A stretch of DNA of 64,000 nucleotides from Purshia tridentata (taxonomy: Eukaryota > Streptophyta > Magnoliopsida > Rosales > Rosaceae). Shown here in pieces: positions 32,326 through 45,702 of the stretch. The notes under the pieces were generated by a model. The model ran no database searches, was not told the origin of the DNA, and was given only the letters and a program-made list of their open reading frames with translations. Made by a program: the position numbers and the translations under genes. The stretch's first letter is position 1. Each line of letters begins with the position of its first letter. Location of the stretch: assembly GCA_003254885.1 (NCBI GenBank), contig QANT01003805.1, forward strand, positions 1-64,000, in the 5' to 3' direction.

Positions 32326-35300
32326 ATGTCGAATTTCTCAGACCAGCTCGAACAAATCAAGACCCTAATTTCTTCAGGCACCAAAGCAGAGAAGTCATTC
32401 GCTTACTCCACCCTCTTACAGCTCCAAGAACAGTCCTCTGACTGCCCTGCTTCAGTTCAAACACTAGTGCAAAGCGCTCAGAGTCTAACCCATCCAATCG
32501 TTGCCGATGTTCAAGATGGTGACGAAGAAATGTGAATTCCACTATTTTTTTTTTCTCATTTAATTCCTATTTCTTTAGTGTATATTACTTGAGAAGTGTA
32601 CTTTTATTGCTCTTATAGTTTTTTGTTTTTGGTGGAATGATGCCATTTTTGATCTTGTGGTTATATATCTATTGAATGAAGGGTAATTTAATGTATTTTG
32701 GATTACTTTTTTTATTTCAAATTCCAGTGCGACGCATGCATTGAAATGTTTGGGCTTTATGATATATCATCCTTCCACTGTTGCCGCAATTGCAGGTCTG
32801 TGAAGCCATGGCACATTACCATTTATTTTCAGCTTAGTTTCAGAAAAATTAAAATACTGATCTGGCTGACCTGTTCTAAATTTCTATCACCAATGTGTTG
32901 GTTTCGCAGTGGATGATGTTAAATTGGTTTTAGAGTCATTGGTCAAACTCATAACCACCACGAAGATGAAGGTGATTATTTACATTCTTGGCAGTTTACC
33001 AATTAACGTAGTCCAAGCATCTATGTTTTTACTTTTTAATTTTTCATTTGTATTTATTAACTTGTTACTTTCTTAAATTGCAGTCCGTTTGTAATTTAGG
33101 AGTGTGGTGCATATCTATTCAACAGTTGAGTGCACCACTTTTAGCTGCCCATTTCCACTCTCTTTTGCGTGCAGTGGTTCATGCAATTGACAACCCTATT
33201 GGTTCGTTGTCAACAACTTTTGAGGCTATTCAGGTACAGTCAAAAGTCACATGCAAAGTGTAGAGTACTTTTTGCAAATACCAATGATTGTACGAGGTTT
33301 CTTTAAACAATTCTTATGAGATTATGGGCTGTAAGGTAGTTGTGCTACTGTAAAATTGACATTGTTGTCTTCCCACCTACTCCTCTATGTTATTATGACA
33401 GGCTGTTATGAAGCTAGCATCTTTGTTAACTGAGAATATGAGAGAATTGTCACATATATGGGCTCCGCCAGTATACAGAAGACTTCTTAGCTTCGATAAG
33501 AGGGAGAGGGATATGTCTGAAAGGTGTCTCTTGAAGATCAGGTCTACGATATTACCTCCTCCACTAAATCTCTCCAAGGTACTCACATGTTCCTGTCTTT
33601 TTCTTGAAGTATGACTTCTGGTACAGGTAGGTTAAGCCATATCATGGAAAAGTTTAACATAAGTTAGGATTGGACCAACAAAACAAATGATTGTTTTTTA
33701 GGGGTGTATTGTCGCATTTAAAAGTTTAGGGGCAAATATGAGAGATGAGCCAAAGTCCCGACTTCTTTTTTGAAAGAGAGCTGCAAATTACTTTATGCAT
33801 TGTGAGCTCAACCATTATTTATTGCATGCCTCCGTTGGCTTAGCAGTCACATGCAGAACCATGAGGTGTTTTCCTTGAGCCTTGTCTTGAATCTTGATGG
33901 CTGTTTCAAGAATGCAGATGACAAGGTTGAGTCTTAAGACTAGCCATATCAAATTTTATTATACAGGGATATATTCTGTAGTTTATAATATCTACATTTC
34001 CATTTTTTTCATAAACAGGCACTAGTCAAAGATTTGAAGCAAAAATTGCTTACTGGGATGCATGATATGCTAACCAATGGCATGAAGGTTCAAACTATTC
34101 AAGCATGGGGATGGTTTATCCGCTTACTGGGATCTCATGCCTTGAAGAACAGGCAGTTAATTAATCATATGCTGAAAATTCCTGAGCATACATTTTCATA
34201 TCATGACTCGCAAGTTCAGATTGCTTCACAGGTATTTCAAAAGAGTTGATGACACGTTTTCCAAAATCAGGATATATTTCCATCTATGAATAGTAATTTA
34301 TGTCATACTCTTTGGAAGCTTATGAAGTTTTAAGAGTCATTTATAACGTGCAACAATTCTTAAACAAACTTGCTTATTAAATATGTTGTTAATGCCTAAC
34401 CAAATTCATGTTGGGTTTACAAGTGTCCAAGTCATAAACTGATATTAACTAGTTAACTACTGTGTGGACTATCCTAAATTCTAACATGTGAGCTGACTGG
34501 GTTTGCTAGATTCTAGGCCCAAGTATGTCTCTTGAGTGGCTTGAACTCTAGGTTCAAGTTTTGTTTGGTTCTTGAAGCCTTGGTTATTGAAGTTTACCCC
34601 AGCTTTGGTTCTGACAAGGGTTGATCTGCATTAATAGTTAATTTGGTCTCAGAATATGATGCCATTTTCTTAAATCAATATTGTTATGCAATCTGATTTT
34701 GCAGGTTGCCTGGGAAGGTCTTATTGATGCCCTTGTTCACCCTTCAATGATATTACCCTGTGAGACAAGTGCTGCAAGAGAGGACAATGGTATGCAACAA
34801 ATGGGACCATACAAAGGAAATAGTGGTGAAATCCACAAAAGTGGATCCTCAAAAAGCATAAGGCTCATTATGACACCACTGATAGGCATTATGTCAAGTA
34901 ATTGTGATGTATCTGTCCACTTGGCGTGCTTGAACTCGTGGTGTTATCTATTGCATAAGCTTGATACCTCTCTCCATGATTCTTCAGTGATCAAGCTAGT
35001 GGTAGAGCCTATCTTTGAAGCAGTTTTTCAATTTGATCATGGTGGTAAGAGTGTTTGGGCAAGGAATCTGTGCATAGATTTGTTTGATGATTTTATTTTG
35101 GCAAAATGTAAAAATCTAGATTATGACTCACGTAACCAGGTAAGCCATCAGTTATCAGCCAAAAGATCCATGAATGCAGCCTCTATATCTGGAAATTACT
35201 CATGGAAGCAGTATCCTATTAAATGGTTGCCATGGGATCTGAGTCATTTGGACTTCCATTTAAAGATGATCTACATTCTCATCTGTCAAGCATCAAGGGA

Positions 35301-38072
35301 AGCTGGTGATGCTTCTTTAAGGTTATTTAGATCTGTTTTGAAAGGAGTTGAATTGGAGTTCAAAAAATCATCCAATAATTATGATGATATTATGTTGTGT
35401 TTGAAATCAATATTGAAGTTCATAAAAAATTTATGTGAAGAAGTAAGTTCGGATGGTAGTGACAGAAATGACTTGTATCATATATCCCTTCAGTTGGTTG
35501 AGGCTTTTAGTGAGGAGATAGATACTACTCTAGTGGGATCCTCTCTTTACAAGGTGGCATTAGACATCAAGTATATTGAAAACCTGCAAACAGTTGCTGA
35601 CATTAAATATGCAAAATCAGGTGTCTGCTCTATCGCTTACATGGATATGGTTTCCCCAATAGTTTACTTAAGCGTACTTTACTTCTGTGTGGTTGTTCAG
35701 GCAACTTTGAGTACGCCCAAAACAGATTTCATTCTGCAGGGTATGCAGAAATATTTTAAATTTATTTTATCATCATTTGATCCCCTGGAAAGTCTCACTA
35801 TCACTATTGAATTATTGTACAAGCACATTGGACCTAGATGCTTAAGGATGTGGATAGCAGTTGTAGAAGGTCTGGAGTACTACATAAATGATGTGAAGGA
35901 TTTCTCATCAATGAAAATGGACTCTGATAGCAAATGTTTTGTCATCTGCCATCTCTTATCCTACCCACTAGTTGTATGCTCCTGCAACCAGAAAAACTTT
36001 ATGTCAGCAAACATTAGAAGCTCCTCAGAAGAATCTCACGCTTCTCTGCAGATCAAGGTTGAGATTGAACAAGTTATCACATTGTGGAAGTCGCTTTATA
36101 GTTCTCTCTGTACCTCACTGTCACGATGTTTCACTATTGACAGTTTCTCAGAGGATCTGTTTTCAATATTGGACAAGTGTCTAGAAAAGTATACTAGCGT
36201 GGTTGCTTGTGCTGATGAGCTTGAATTAAACTTCAAGGATGTGGATCTTCATCTCATTTCCTTATATGGCGATGTTTTGATATGTATTCTGGAAAAATTC
36301 CATCCTTCAGAATTAGGTTCTGATGGAAATAACAAGCATGGCTGTAACTACAAGGTCTCTAATGGCATCAAATGCTGCTGCACTTTGGCCATTAAGTAAG
36401 TTCAATTATTATTTGTTTGAATTTAGCCAAAGTCCTCATGAACCAATGCAAATCAGAAAATATTTCAAAGTTATAGTTAATGAAAATCACAACACATTAA
36501 TTGTTCTTAATTGAGGAAAAATGGTTATTTGGACTAAATGAAATAATATGAGAACAATAGGAGATGATTATTTCTCCAGATGCTTCACCTCTTCGGCTAC
36601 CACTTATCATGTTTCACATGTTATTATTATACAGATATATGAAGTTGCTGCAGACAAAGATAGGAACAGACTCGCCAATTGGTCTTAGTGTGGCCTCAAG
36701 GTTAGTCCGGGTAGCCATTTTCTTGCCTTTCATGTTTGAGTTGCTCCTAGTAAAATTTCACTAATGTCAATGTCTTCTTTTGATATGAAAGTTGCAGGGT
36801 GTATTCTGGATTGGCACACTTGATCAGTTCCCTTCACTTGAAGCAAGATATCCTTTCCTTCTTCGAGGTTTGTGCTTCTTATTTCTCATAGCAAAACTAA
36901 GAGATATGATAAACTATATACCACTTCACTATCATGAATTGTGTTTCTAAACCTTTACACCAAACCTTTACCTCTCCAATTGAAGCAATTTTAGATCAAA
37001 GTTGTCACGGGCTGAAGTGGAACCCGTGCTCAAATTACTCATGTAAATTAGATAATGAGCATGTACCGGCTCCTTTTTATTGAAGAGTTCGAAAAATTGA
37101 AATCTATTATGTGCTGGAGACTTTTTTTTAGAGTGTGGCCCTAATAGGAAAGCTGTTCTGAAAGTGCAATTCTGAAAAGTTTCTCTAAAACCTGTCTCAT
37201 CTAATGGGGTTGGTGACCAAGATATTGAAATTTCTAGCAGTTTCATCTGTTGTTTTGAGTTTTCCTATTTTCACTTTTTGAATCAATACTCGGTCAAAAA
37301 ACAATTGAAATTTCCTTTTCGGCTCTCATGCAGTGCTTATATTTGTTGAAAGTCGTTTAATTGGTTTAATCTATTAATGTGCCTGTAGATAATATCCTGT
37401 CCACTGCTTCAGTGGCTGGAAGGCATGGAAATGCAGGCTGAGAGCACCAGTGATCAATTTCAACTTCTATGGGCTGAAACTCTTAATAGTTTACGGAGGA
37501 GTCAGCCTCCAATAATATATGATTCTGCTTTTCTCAAACTCCAGGCACTTATCCTTGAAAAATCTCTTAATCACCCAAATGTGACAATTTCAGAGCAAAC
37601 CATCACCTTTTGGAATTGCACATACGGTGAACAAATCAAGTTGGATTACCCCCAGAACTTACTTCATATCCTAGACAAGCTCTGGAGAAATGGAAGAATA
37701 AACCTCCACAAGAGAAGCCTACCACTTCAAAAATGTCAATCTAGACCGGAAGTAGCAACTGTTCCACCAAGGTACAGGGTCAATGCAACCCATAATAGAG
37801 GCTCAAAAAGAGTAGAACTACTAGAGGATTCCATAGGTAGTGAGCACAAGGAAATGCCACCACAGTCAAGTTTGAAAAGGAAAAGGTTGGAACAAACTGA
37901 GCATCAGAAGGAAGTAAGACGAGCACAACAAGGAAGGGAAATGGATTGTGGTGGGCACGGCCCAGGTGTCCAGACTTACACAAGTGTTGATTTTTCACAA
38001 GGGAATGAGGATTCACAAGAGAACCAAAATATCCGAAATCCAAAATGTATCTTGGAGATGAGAAATGGATAA
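32326..38072 (+). CDS. RIF1: Telomere-associated protein RIF1, plant type
   Basis: Homologue of Rap1-interacting factor 1, a nuclear HEAT-repeat protein that in other eukaryotes recruits PP1 to control replication timing and acts in telomere and break repair. Ten coding exons by splice consensus and frame: 32326-32531, 32728-32795, 32910-32971, 33084-33233, 33402-33578, 34019-34231, 34705-36395, 36635-36700, 36798-36867, 37389-38072, giving about 1128 residues. The N-terminal half is alpha-helical HEAT-like (CLGFMIYHPSTVAAIA, the VQTIQAWGWFIRLLG block, VAWEGLIDALVHP), the RIF1 N-terminal domain. Conserved later blocks are FWNCTYGEQIKLDYPQNLL and, near the end, LKRKRLEQTEHQKEVRRAQQ. For exon 9 an acceptor at 36790 is also possible. 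The first exon starts with MSNFSDQLEQI, 70 bp after an E2F site. All exons are open. Confidence 0.92.
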
Positions 38073-40256
38073 TTGACTGCCTAATAACATTATTATATAC
38101 TTTTTGATCCAGCACTTTAAGTTATGCAGCTTCTTTCTTGACTAGGGTTGGGTTGGGCATGTTGTATTTATACTTGTTTCTGCCTAAGGTATAGTTTGTT
38201 TGTTCATATCTTCTATGTATTATATACTTGTTTCCTTTGATGTAACATGTCAAATAAATTTCAAAGTGGCCAAGTATCATCAATTCAAACCTCTAATTTG
38301 GATGATCATATTCGGGTTTCATCAGGCATTGTGTCAATTAATGAAATTTTTGATGGTTGAGCCTTGTATAGATCAAACATAATGAAAAATCATAACACAA
38401 TAAAATGGTTTCATATTGTTGGGCTCTAGGTAGACTAGAGCCCATATCATCAATATGTTTAAAGCCCACTTCTTGTCAGAACATGCTTAGATTAGATCGC
38501 ATTACTAACTAGCTTTGCTTCTATTTTCTTTCATTCATGCATACCATACGGTTCAATAACGGTCTTATCAACTTCAACGAATCTATGCGAATTGTAAACC
38601 GCAATCCTTTATCCACCTCCAATTATGTAATCACGACCTGATTAAAATGAGTACAAAATAACACGAATATGAATACAATACATATAAATAAGTCAAGTTG
38701 AGACCAAGTTTTAAAGTATCATGCGGTACGAGCATAAACATAAAATTGATCCGAATTAAGCACAATTATTTGGTATTGTGTGTTTCTTTAAAAAAAAAAA
38801 ATTGAAAAGGAGAATTCAATTTTCAAACAAATAGTTAAACTAAATAAATAATTTGATAATTTGCAAGCTTGCACAAAGTTGGGAACTTCATATTTTTCCT
38901 TTTTTAGCTATTGTTGATATTTTAGGTGAATAAAGTATAAGGATATTCGCAGTTTTTGAGTTGTTTAGTTAGAAGAGTTATAGAATTGCTCACTCTGTAC
39001 TTAAGTTCGATTTTTCTTTACCCAAAAACAAAAAATATAGAGATATTTAAGTTTATCAATATTTCAAACAAATTAAATGATTGAAGTTTCTCTATTTGGG
39101 AAACAAAATCATCCTACTTAGATATTTGGATCGTGTGCAAACACTATAAGACAAAATAGTAATATAATTTAAATATATTTGACTTTTCATAATCAATGAC
39201 GCAAATACTTTGTCGTATTTATTCAAATGCGATACAATAACGGTAATTATAATTTATATAACAAATTAAAATTTGATTGGTCATAAATATTGTAAGGTAC
39301 TATTTTTCGTGAATCCCAATATATGTAGCTTTAAGATATGCTTTCTTCTAAGCTAAACTACTTTTTTGTAATCATCATTCTACTACATGTCATTATTTAC
39401 CTTATGTATGCAATCTGACAATGCAAATCTTGTGAAGAGGACTTTTATATCTCCCGAATTACACATGCGGGTGAAAGAATGGCCACAATGACTCTCATAT
39501 ATTTATTTGGGATGTTAATAAGTCATAAAGGAAGTATTTGTCTAAAAATGCATATGCTTTCCTCTCGGAAGAAAACTTGAATTAGGGTTTGTTTTCCTCA
39601 TCTCATGATGTATTTATAGTAAATTGATTCTATAAAGCAAGCAAGAGGTTAAAACTTTTTAAGTATCATTTTAACAAATCAAATGGCAAATGGAAACAAA
39701 CCTTCAAAAAAAGTATCACTAATCATACTCAGATAAAGGGTTTGACTCAAAAATCACGATAGCCCCTCCCATCAATTAAAATTTTAAAATTTTAAAAAGA
39801 CAATAAATAAATAAATATAAAGATAAACACAGGTTTTGTGAAGCCCAATTTGTAGTGTACAAGCGAGACACACCCACCGAAAAAACTAGTAATTTTGGAC
39901 TAAAAAACCCAGCAACGAAAGAAGCCCCAAAAACTGATCAGTATCTCTCCCAATTTGGCGTATAGTCGCATCCTTTTCCACTCTCCCTCCATCTCTCTCT
40001 CTTTCTCCCTGCAAATCAGACACATTTTAGCAAAAGAAACTCATTTAAGTGTCCTTCTCTGCAAATTTTCCAAGCCTTAGGGTTTCGTAAACCCCAAACC
40101 CCACCCCGATTCAAATCAATTTCAAACTCTACTCTCCCAACAGTTAGGGTTCGCTTTTTATTCATTTCCGGGAGGGATTTGTATTTTTCCTTGTTCCCGT
40201 GCATCGCATTGAGATAAGGTCTCTTTGCTTCTGGCCCCTGATCGATCGATTCGCGA
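38073..40256. other. RIF1 3' flank and CNOT10 promoter and leader
   Basis: Beyond the RIF1 stop (38072) the sequence is AT-rich with no ORF of note. The CNOT10 leader (about 39950-40256) is CT-rich with telo-box-like motifs: TTAGGGTTT at 40078-40086 and TTAGGGTTC near 40144. Such motifs are common in promoters of housekeeping and translation genes. Confidence 0.5.
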
Positions 40257-43200
40257 ATGGCTTCATCTTCGTCGTCGTCGTCGTCATTAACGGTTGCGAA
40301 TCGAGACGGGTCTTCTTCAGCTTCTGAGGACGAAGCCGTCTTGTCCGTAACCCGAGCTTATGCGCAGGACGCCTTATTGCAATTCCAGTCGGGCAAGTTC
40401 GATCAGTGCCTCACGGCCTTACACGAGTGCTTGAAGAGGAAACCAGACGATCCCAAAGTAATTATTTCAAAACCCAAATTCTGAAATCGTTTTTCTAGCT
40501 AGTGGGTTCTTTCTTTTTTCGTTTTTCAATTTAATCAATGGGTGTCGTTCACATGGTTGTTTGTTTCGAGTTCATTACTGTTGGTGTTTTGGGTATGCAT
40601 TGGATCTTATATAGGGGTTTTAATTTTTAAGTACTTTCGAATTACAGAATTTATTATTTCATCGCGTTGAATGTTAAGGTTGTAGCTAAGCTAAGTGGGA
40701 TAAATCAGAATCTTGAGTGGATTATATTTATTTTAGTGGAATAGTGTTGTTAGTATGCTGTGGTTGATATCATCTTCTTGAATTATGTTGGAACTGAATT
40801 ATGTTGCCCGTTGATTCAAATTGCTCAGAGATGAGTATTTTATCACCTTTTTGCATACTACTTGTAATTGAATTTCATTGGTCTTCTTATCAGATATTGC
40901 ACAATATTGGACTTGCGGAATTCTATCGAGATGGTTGTTCAGATCCTAAGAGGTTGCTTGAAGTACTTAACGACGTCAAGGTCTCTTTTCTTTTACCTTT
41001 TATCCCCATTCACATGTATCTATGTATATTGTATACACTTCACACATGAAACATCTCCAATTCTAACTGGTTACTAAATAAAAGGTGATGTGAAATTTTT
41101 CCTTATTCTATAATTGTTGAACTTTTCATGTTAATGATATTAAATGGATTTTCTTGGGTGATGCTGGAAATTGTTCTGATTTGCTTGCATCATGGCATAG
41201 AAAGTTTCTGAGAGGGAGATTTCAAGATTTCTAGAGGGTTCCTTCTTTGGTGGAGAGCAATGGTAGAACTTTTGATGGCTTGGAGCACTCTGTGTTTCTA
41301 ATTAGGTCAAACTTTTTGAGATTATTATTCATTTGGGTGACCAGTTATGCCTGAGTCTGATTTTTACTTGTTTCTTGATTTTGTTGTAGAATTTGTAATT
41401 TCTCCTTTTTAATTCTTAGCATTCGTATATTAATTGTACTCTAGATTTATGCAATACAATTTGTTGAGGGAGAGTGAGATTGAAGAGGTGACTGCATGGG
41501 TGGAACTACAATTTAGGGAACCTAAGTATAGAACCATTACCTAGTAGAGGCAGGTAGAGGTCTGAACCTGAAGCTGGAAATTGTAGCTGTTGACTGTTAT
41601 TAAGGTCAAAAGTTTAGAAACTTTTTTAAGAGTGTTTAATTTAACTGATCCTGTGAGTCTGTTAAAGGGATGCATACAGATAATTTGACAAATTCATATT
41701 TCTTAAAAATGTTATATTTTTGGCCGTTCCATTAATTGATATAATTTAAATAGTAAGTTTTTTCATTCTCATGATGGCTAGGGACGGTTCCGAGTGTAAT
41801 CTTATGAAATTGAAAGGAGTATGTCTTGTTTTGTTTGACCTTTTCCATCAGAATATAGTGAAAATTCAGACATAAGTAACGTAAATTAGAATTTTGGTAG
41901 TTTTGCCCCCATTTGCCTAGAATTTTATATAAATTGTAAATATTTGTTAGTTCTTCCCAAAATGGAAATAATAAATGAAATAGAATGAAACTTATAATTA
42001 CCAAACTAGCATATTAGAATTGAAATTGTATTATGAATCTATGATTAGAAGCTAGCTGCATTTCAGTTTGATATGGTAGTATCTGAATTTCAGTAACAGT
42101 GAAATATGATTAGAATTGGCATGCATGGGCTGTTATTTTTACCAATGTGATAAAGACCTGCATTTATAATTGATGTTTTGCATTTTGCTATTGAGGCAAG
42201 CATCAACATGATGCAGGAGCTGTATTTCTGTTGATATGATAAATTCATCTTAACTTGTATCTATTATTAATTTCTTCATATTGTTTAGAAGCGAAGCGAA
42301 GAGCTTGCTCGAGCATCTGCGGAACAGGTGGAGTCTTCTGGCAATATTGGAGATAAAGTTACTCTGGGGTCCAAAGGAAGTAGTACAATGACACATCCTT
42401 TTTCCGCTGTTTACATGGATGAATTTGACACTTACGTTGCTACCTTAAACATTGTATGGGACTTTATAACTTCATCGGTTAACTCATCATGTTTTTACTG
42501 TCCATAATAACTGTTGAATATATAAGCCAAGAAAAAAAGAAATCTTTTCACTTTCTAATTTGACTGAAACTTTTGTCTCAAAATTGGGCTTATGTAGGCA
42601 GTTATCTGGTTCCACCTTCATGAATATGCAAAGGCATTGTCTGTTGTTGAACCTCTGTTCCAAAATAGAGGACCCATAGATGAGGTAAATTAATTATTAC
42701 CTAAAATAATATTGTTTTTGCAGTTATAATGCTGGCTTATGTGCGTCTTTTTCATATGCAGAAAACTGCTCTTAATATTTGTCTTTTGTTGCTGGATGTT
42801 GGGCTGGCTTGCCATGATGCAACAAAATCTGCTGTAAGTTCTAATTCTAATAGTGTAATTTGTTGCTTCTTTTTATAATTTTGCATGATGTCCATTTAAT
42901 TCTACCATTGTTGTCTAGGGATGGTACTGTAGAATATAATACGTGCCGAAGCCTGAACCTTGGCATCATGCTGGTGATCCTTTATTTTTTTTTAAGTTTG
43001 ATTCATCACAAAGTTGACATCATGTTACATGTCAATAGTGTGGTGGAAGCTCACATCACAAATTGTCAAATTGGGGTATCGTGCCAATTTGATGAACATG
43101 TCCCTAGTTCACGACACCATTCCATTGTATACTGATCTACTTATGCTTCTTCAGATTGTGTTATGGGAAGAATTCAACTAACTTAAATTTGGCATATGGC

Positions 43201-45702
43201 TAGTTTACCTTAATAAAATGCCTTAAGATGCACCCTATTAAATGTGAAGGGTGTTGCATCTCAAGCTGTAGCATGTGGAAAGTAGTCATTTTTGTGTGGT
43301 TAAATAAGCATACTGTGCGCATTGAACTTGTGTGTATCTGCGCGGGAACATGTGTGATTGTGGTAAATGAGAGTGGAAGTCTGGATGGTAGCTTGTAAGT
43401 CATCCACTGCTTTATGATGATGGCTTTGAGTTTTTCCTGGCTTTTTAACTTTAATGGATTGATTTTAAATGTGTACTCATTTTACCCTGTATGTCATTGA
43501 AACGGGGGGACCCAAATCCATGCTTATATATACATACTGGGGAACTGTTAACTTCAGACAGTTCTTATCTGGAGTGGAACTTGTTTTGGCCCACTTGGCT
43601 TTGATTGTTTCTACCTCTGAAAATTTAGTTTTGAACTAAGGTGGCATGCAATCCTTCAAATATGTTTTGATTTCATTTTCAAATTTCCTGATGCTGGACT
43701 TTGAAGATGTACACGTTCCCTTATTTTGGTTTAATGTCTGTGTTCGGTTTATTATTCCTGAATTATTTTCATTGCAATTGTTCTTTGTCAGGATGTTTTA
43801 ATCTATCTGGAAAAAGCTTTTGGTGTGTGTTGTATGAATCAAGGAGACAATGGAAGCACTGTGTTGCAGCAACCTGCTAACTTAGTTTCAAAATCCCCAT
43901 CTCCTCCTACCTGTACATCAGTCACAGATGCTCCTAATTTGGATAACGATGCTAATGCAAATGCCTTGGAGTCCGAGGAGACAGGCGAGTATGATAGTGT
44001 TGTTTTTGACATGGATGTAGCACAGCAAACTGGTCTCTTATCTTCAAATGACCTTTCGAGGAATTCAGTTGACGTATCTGTCTCTTCTGTATATCTGAAG
44101 CTGAAGATGCAACTTTACAAGGTTCGATTTCTGCTTCTCACTAAGAACTTGAAGCAAGCGAAACGTGAAGTGAAGCATGCTATGAACATCGCACGTGGAA
44201 GAGATTTATCTATGGCTCTCCTCTTGAAGTCCCAGCTTGAATATGCTCGTGGTAATTATCGTAAAGCCATCAAGCTGTTGATGGCTAGTAATCGAGCAGA
44301 TACAAGGATCTCGAGCATGATCAACAATAATCTAGGATGCATTTATTATCAGCTTGGGAAATATCACACATCATCAGTATTCTTCAACAAAGCATTGCTT
44401 AGTTGTTCATCTCTTCGGAAGGACAGGCCTTTAAATCTGTCAACTTTTTCACTGGATAATTCTCTCCTAATTATATATAACTGTGGTATGCAAAACTTGG
44501 CTTGTGGGAAACCACTACTTGCTGCACACTGTTTCCAAAAGGCTGGTTTAATTTTCTACAACCGGCCTCTGTTGTGGCTTCGACTCGCCGAATGCTGTCT
44601 GATGGCTGTAGAGAAGGGACTGCTAAAAACCAGTCTGGCTTCATCAGAAGTCAGAGTTCATGTCATTGGCAAGGGAAAGTGGAGGCAACTGGTAATGGAA
44701 GATGGCATTTTTAAGAATGGAAACTCAGGTTTTTTTGAAAGGGGTGATTTGTTTTTGGGCAGTGATCAGCAGCCTAAGCTTTCAATGTCCCTTGCCCGGC
44801 AGTGTCTCTCTAATGCCCTGTACTTGCTGAACTGTTCAGATTCAAATTATTGTAAGAATTCTTTGCCCTCTAATTTCTTCTTAGATGATAATGAATTAGG
44901 TGAAGTGGCATCTCCCAAGAATTCAAACCACAAGAACTTGCACAACATTGATTCTGAGGCATCTGTGCTATCTATAGGCTTGGGTCAGGTTAGCACAAAT
45001 GGGGATGCAAAAGAGCAAAAGGGAGGAACTACTCAGGAGCTTGTGCAGAACTCCCTTTCCTATTATGCAGATATTCGTAAAAAGGAAAATCTATTGGTCA
45101 AACAAGCTCTTCTTGCTAATCTGGCATATGTAGAGTTGGAATTGGAAAACCCTCTGAAGGCCTTGTCAAATGCAAGGTCTCTCTTGGAACTTCCAGAATG
45201 TTCAAGAATATACATCTTTCTAGGTCATGTGTATGCAGCAGAGGCTCTTTGCTTGCTTAACAGGCCAAAGGATGCTGCTGATCACTTATTAACATATTTG
45301 TCCGGAGTTAATAATATTGAATTGCCATTCAGTGAAGAGGACTGTGAGCAATTGCAAGCGGTCAGGACTGTTGATTATGAAGATTTGAATGTGGGATCAG
45401 TTACTGCTAAAAATTCTTCGTCTGATGATGCAATGGGTATTGCATTCCTCAAGCCAGAAGAGGCGCTTGCAGCCCTGTGTGTAAATTTTGCTGCCTTGTA
45501 TGCGATACAAGGTGAACTTGATCAGGCCCGTCAGTTTGTTGCACAAGCATTGTCCATAATACCCAACAGTCCAGAAGCTACTTTGACTGCAGTTTATGTG
45601 GAGCTGAAGCTCGGTAAGTCGCAAGAAGCTCTTGCCAAGTTAAAACAGTGTAGCCGAATTACATTCCTTCCTAGCGGATTGACATTGAATAAAGCTTCAT
45701 GA
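40257..45702 (+). CDS. CNOT10: CCR4-NOT transcription complex subunit 10
   Basis: TPR-rich subunit of the CCR4-NOT deadenylase complex, where CNOT10 with CNOT11 binds the NOT1 N-terminus. Six coding exons, all phase 0: 40257-40457, 40894-40980, 42289-42453, 42598-42684, 42762-42833, 43792-45702, giving about 840 residues. After a Ser/acidic N-terminus comes AYAQDALLQFQSGKFDQCLTALHECLKRKPDDPKILHNIGLAEFYRDG, a classic first TPR pair. Later TPRs include YLKLKMQLYKVRFLLLTKNLKQAKREVKHAMN, INNNLGCIYYQLGKYHTSSVFFNKAL and the C-terminal ALCVNFAALYAIQGELDQARQFVAQALSIIPNSPEA. Length and order agree with plant CNOT10. The start is the first ATG in the CT-rich leader and gives the conserved N-terminus. 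A polyadenylation-like AATAAA lies near 45824. Confidence 0.94.

Noticed and set aside
42860-43403. ORFs in the long fifth intron of CNOT10
   Set aside because: They lie wholly within an intron required by frame continuity and match nothing recognised.
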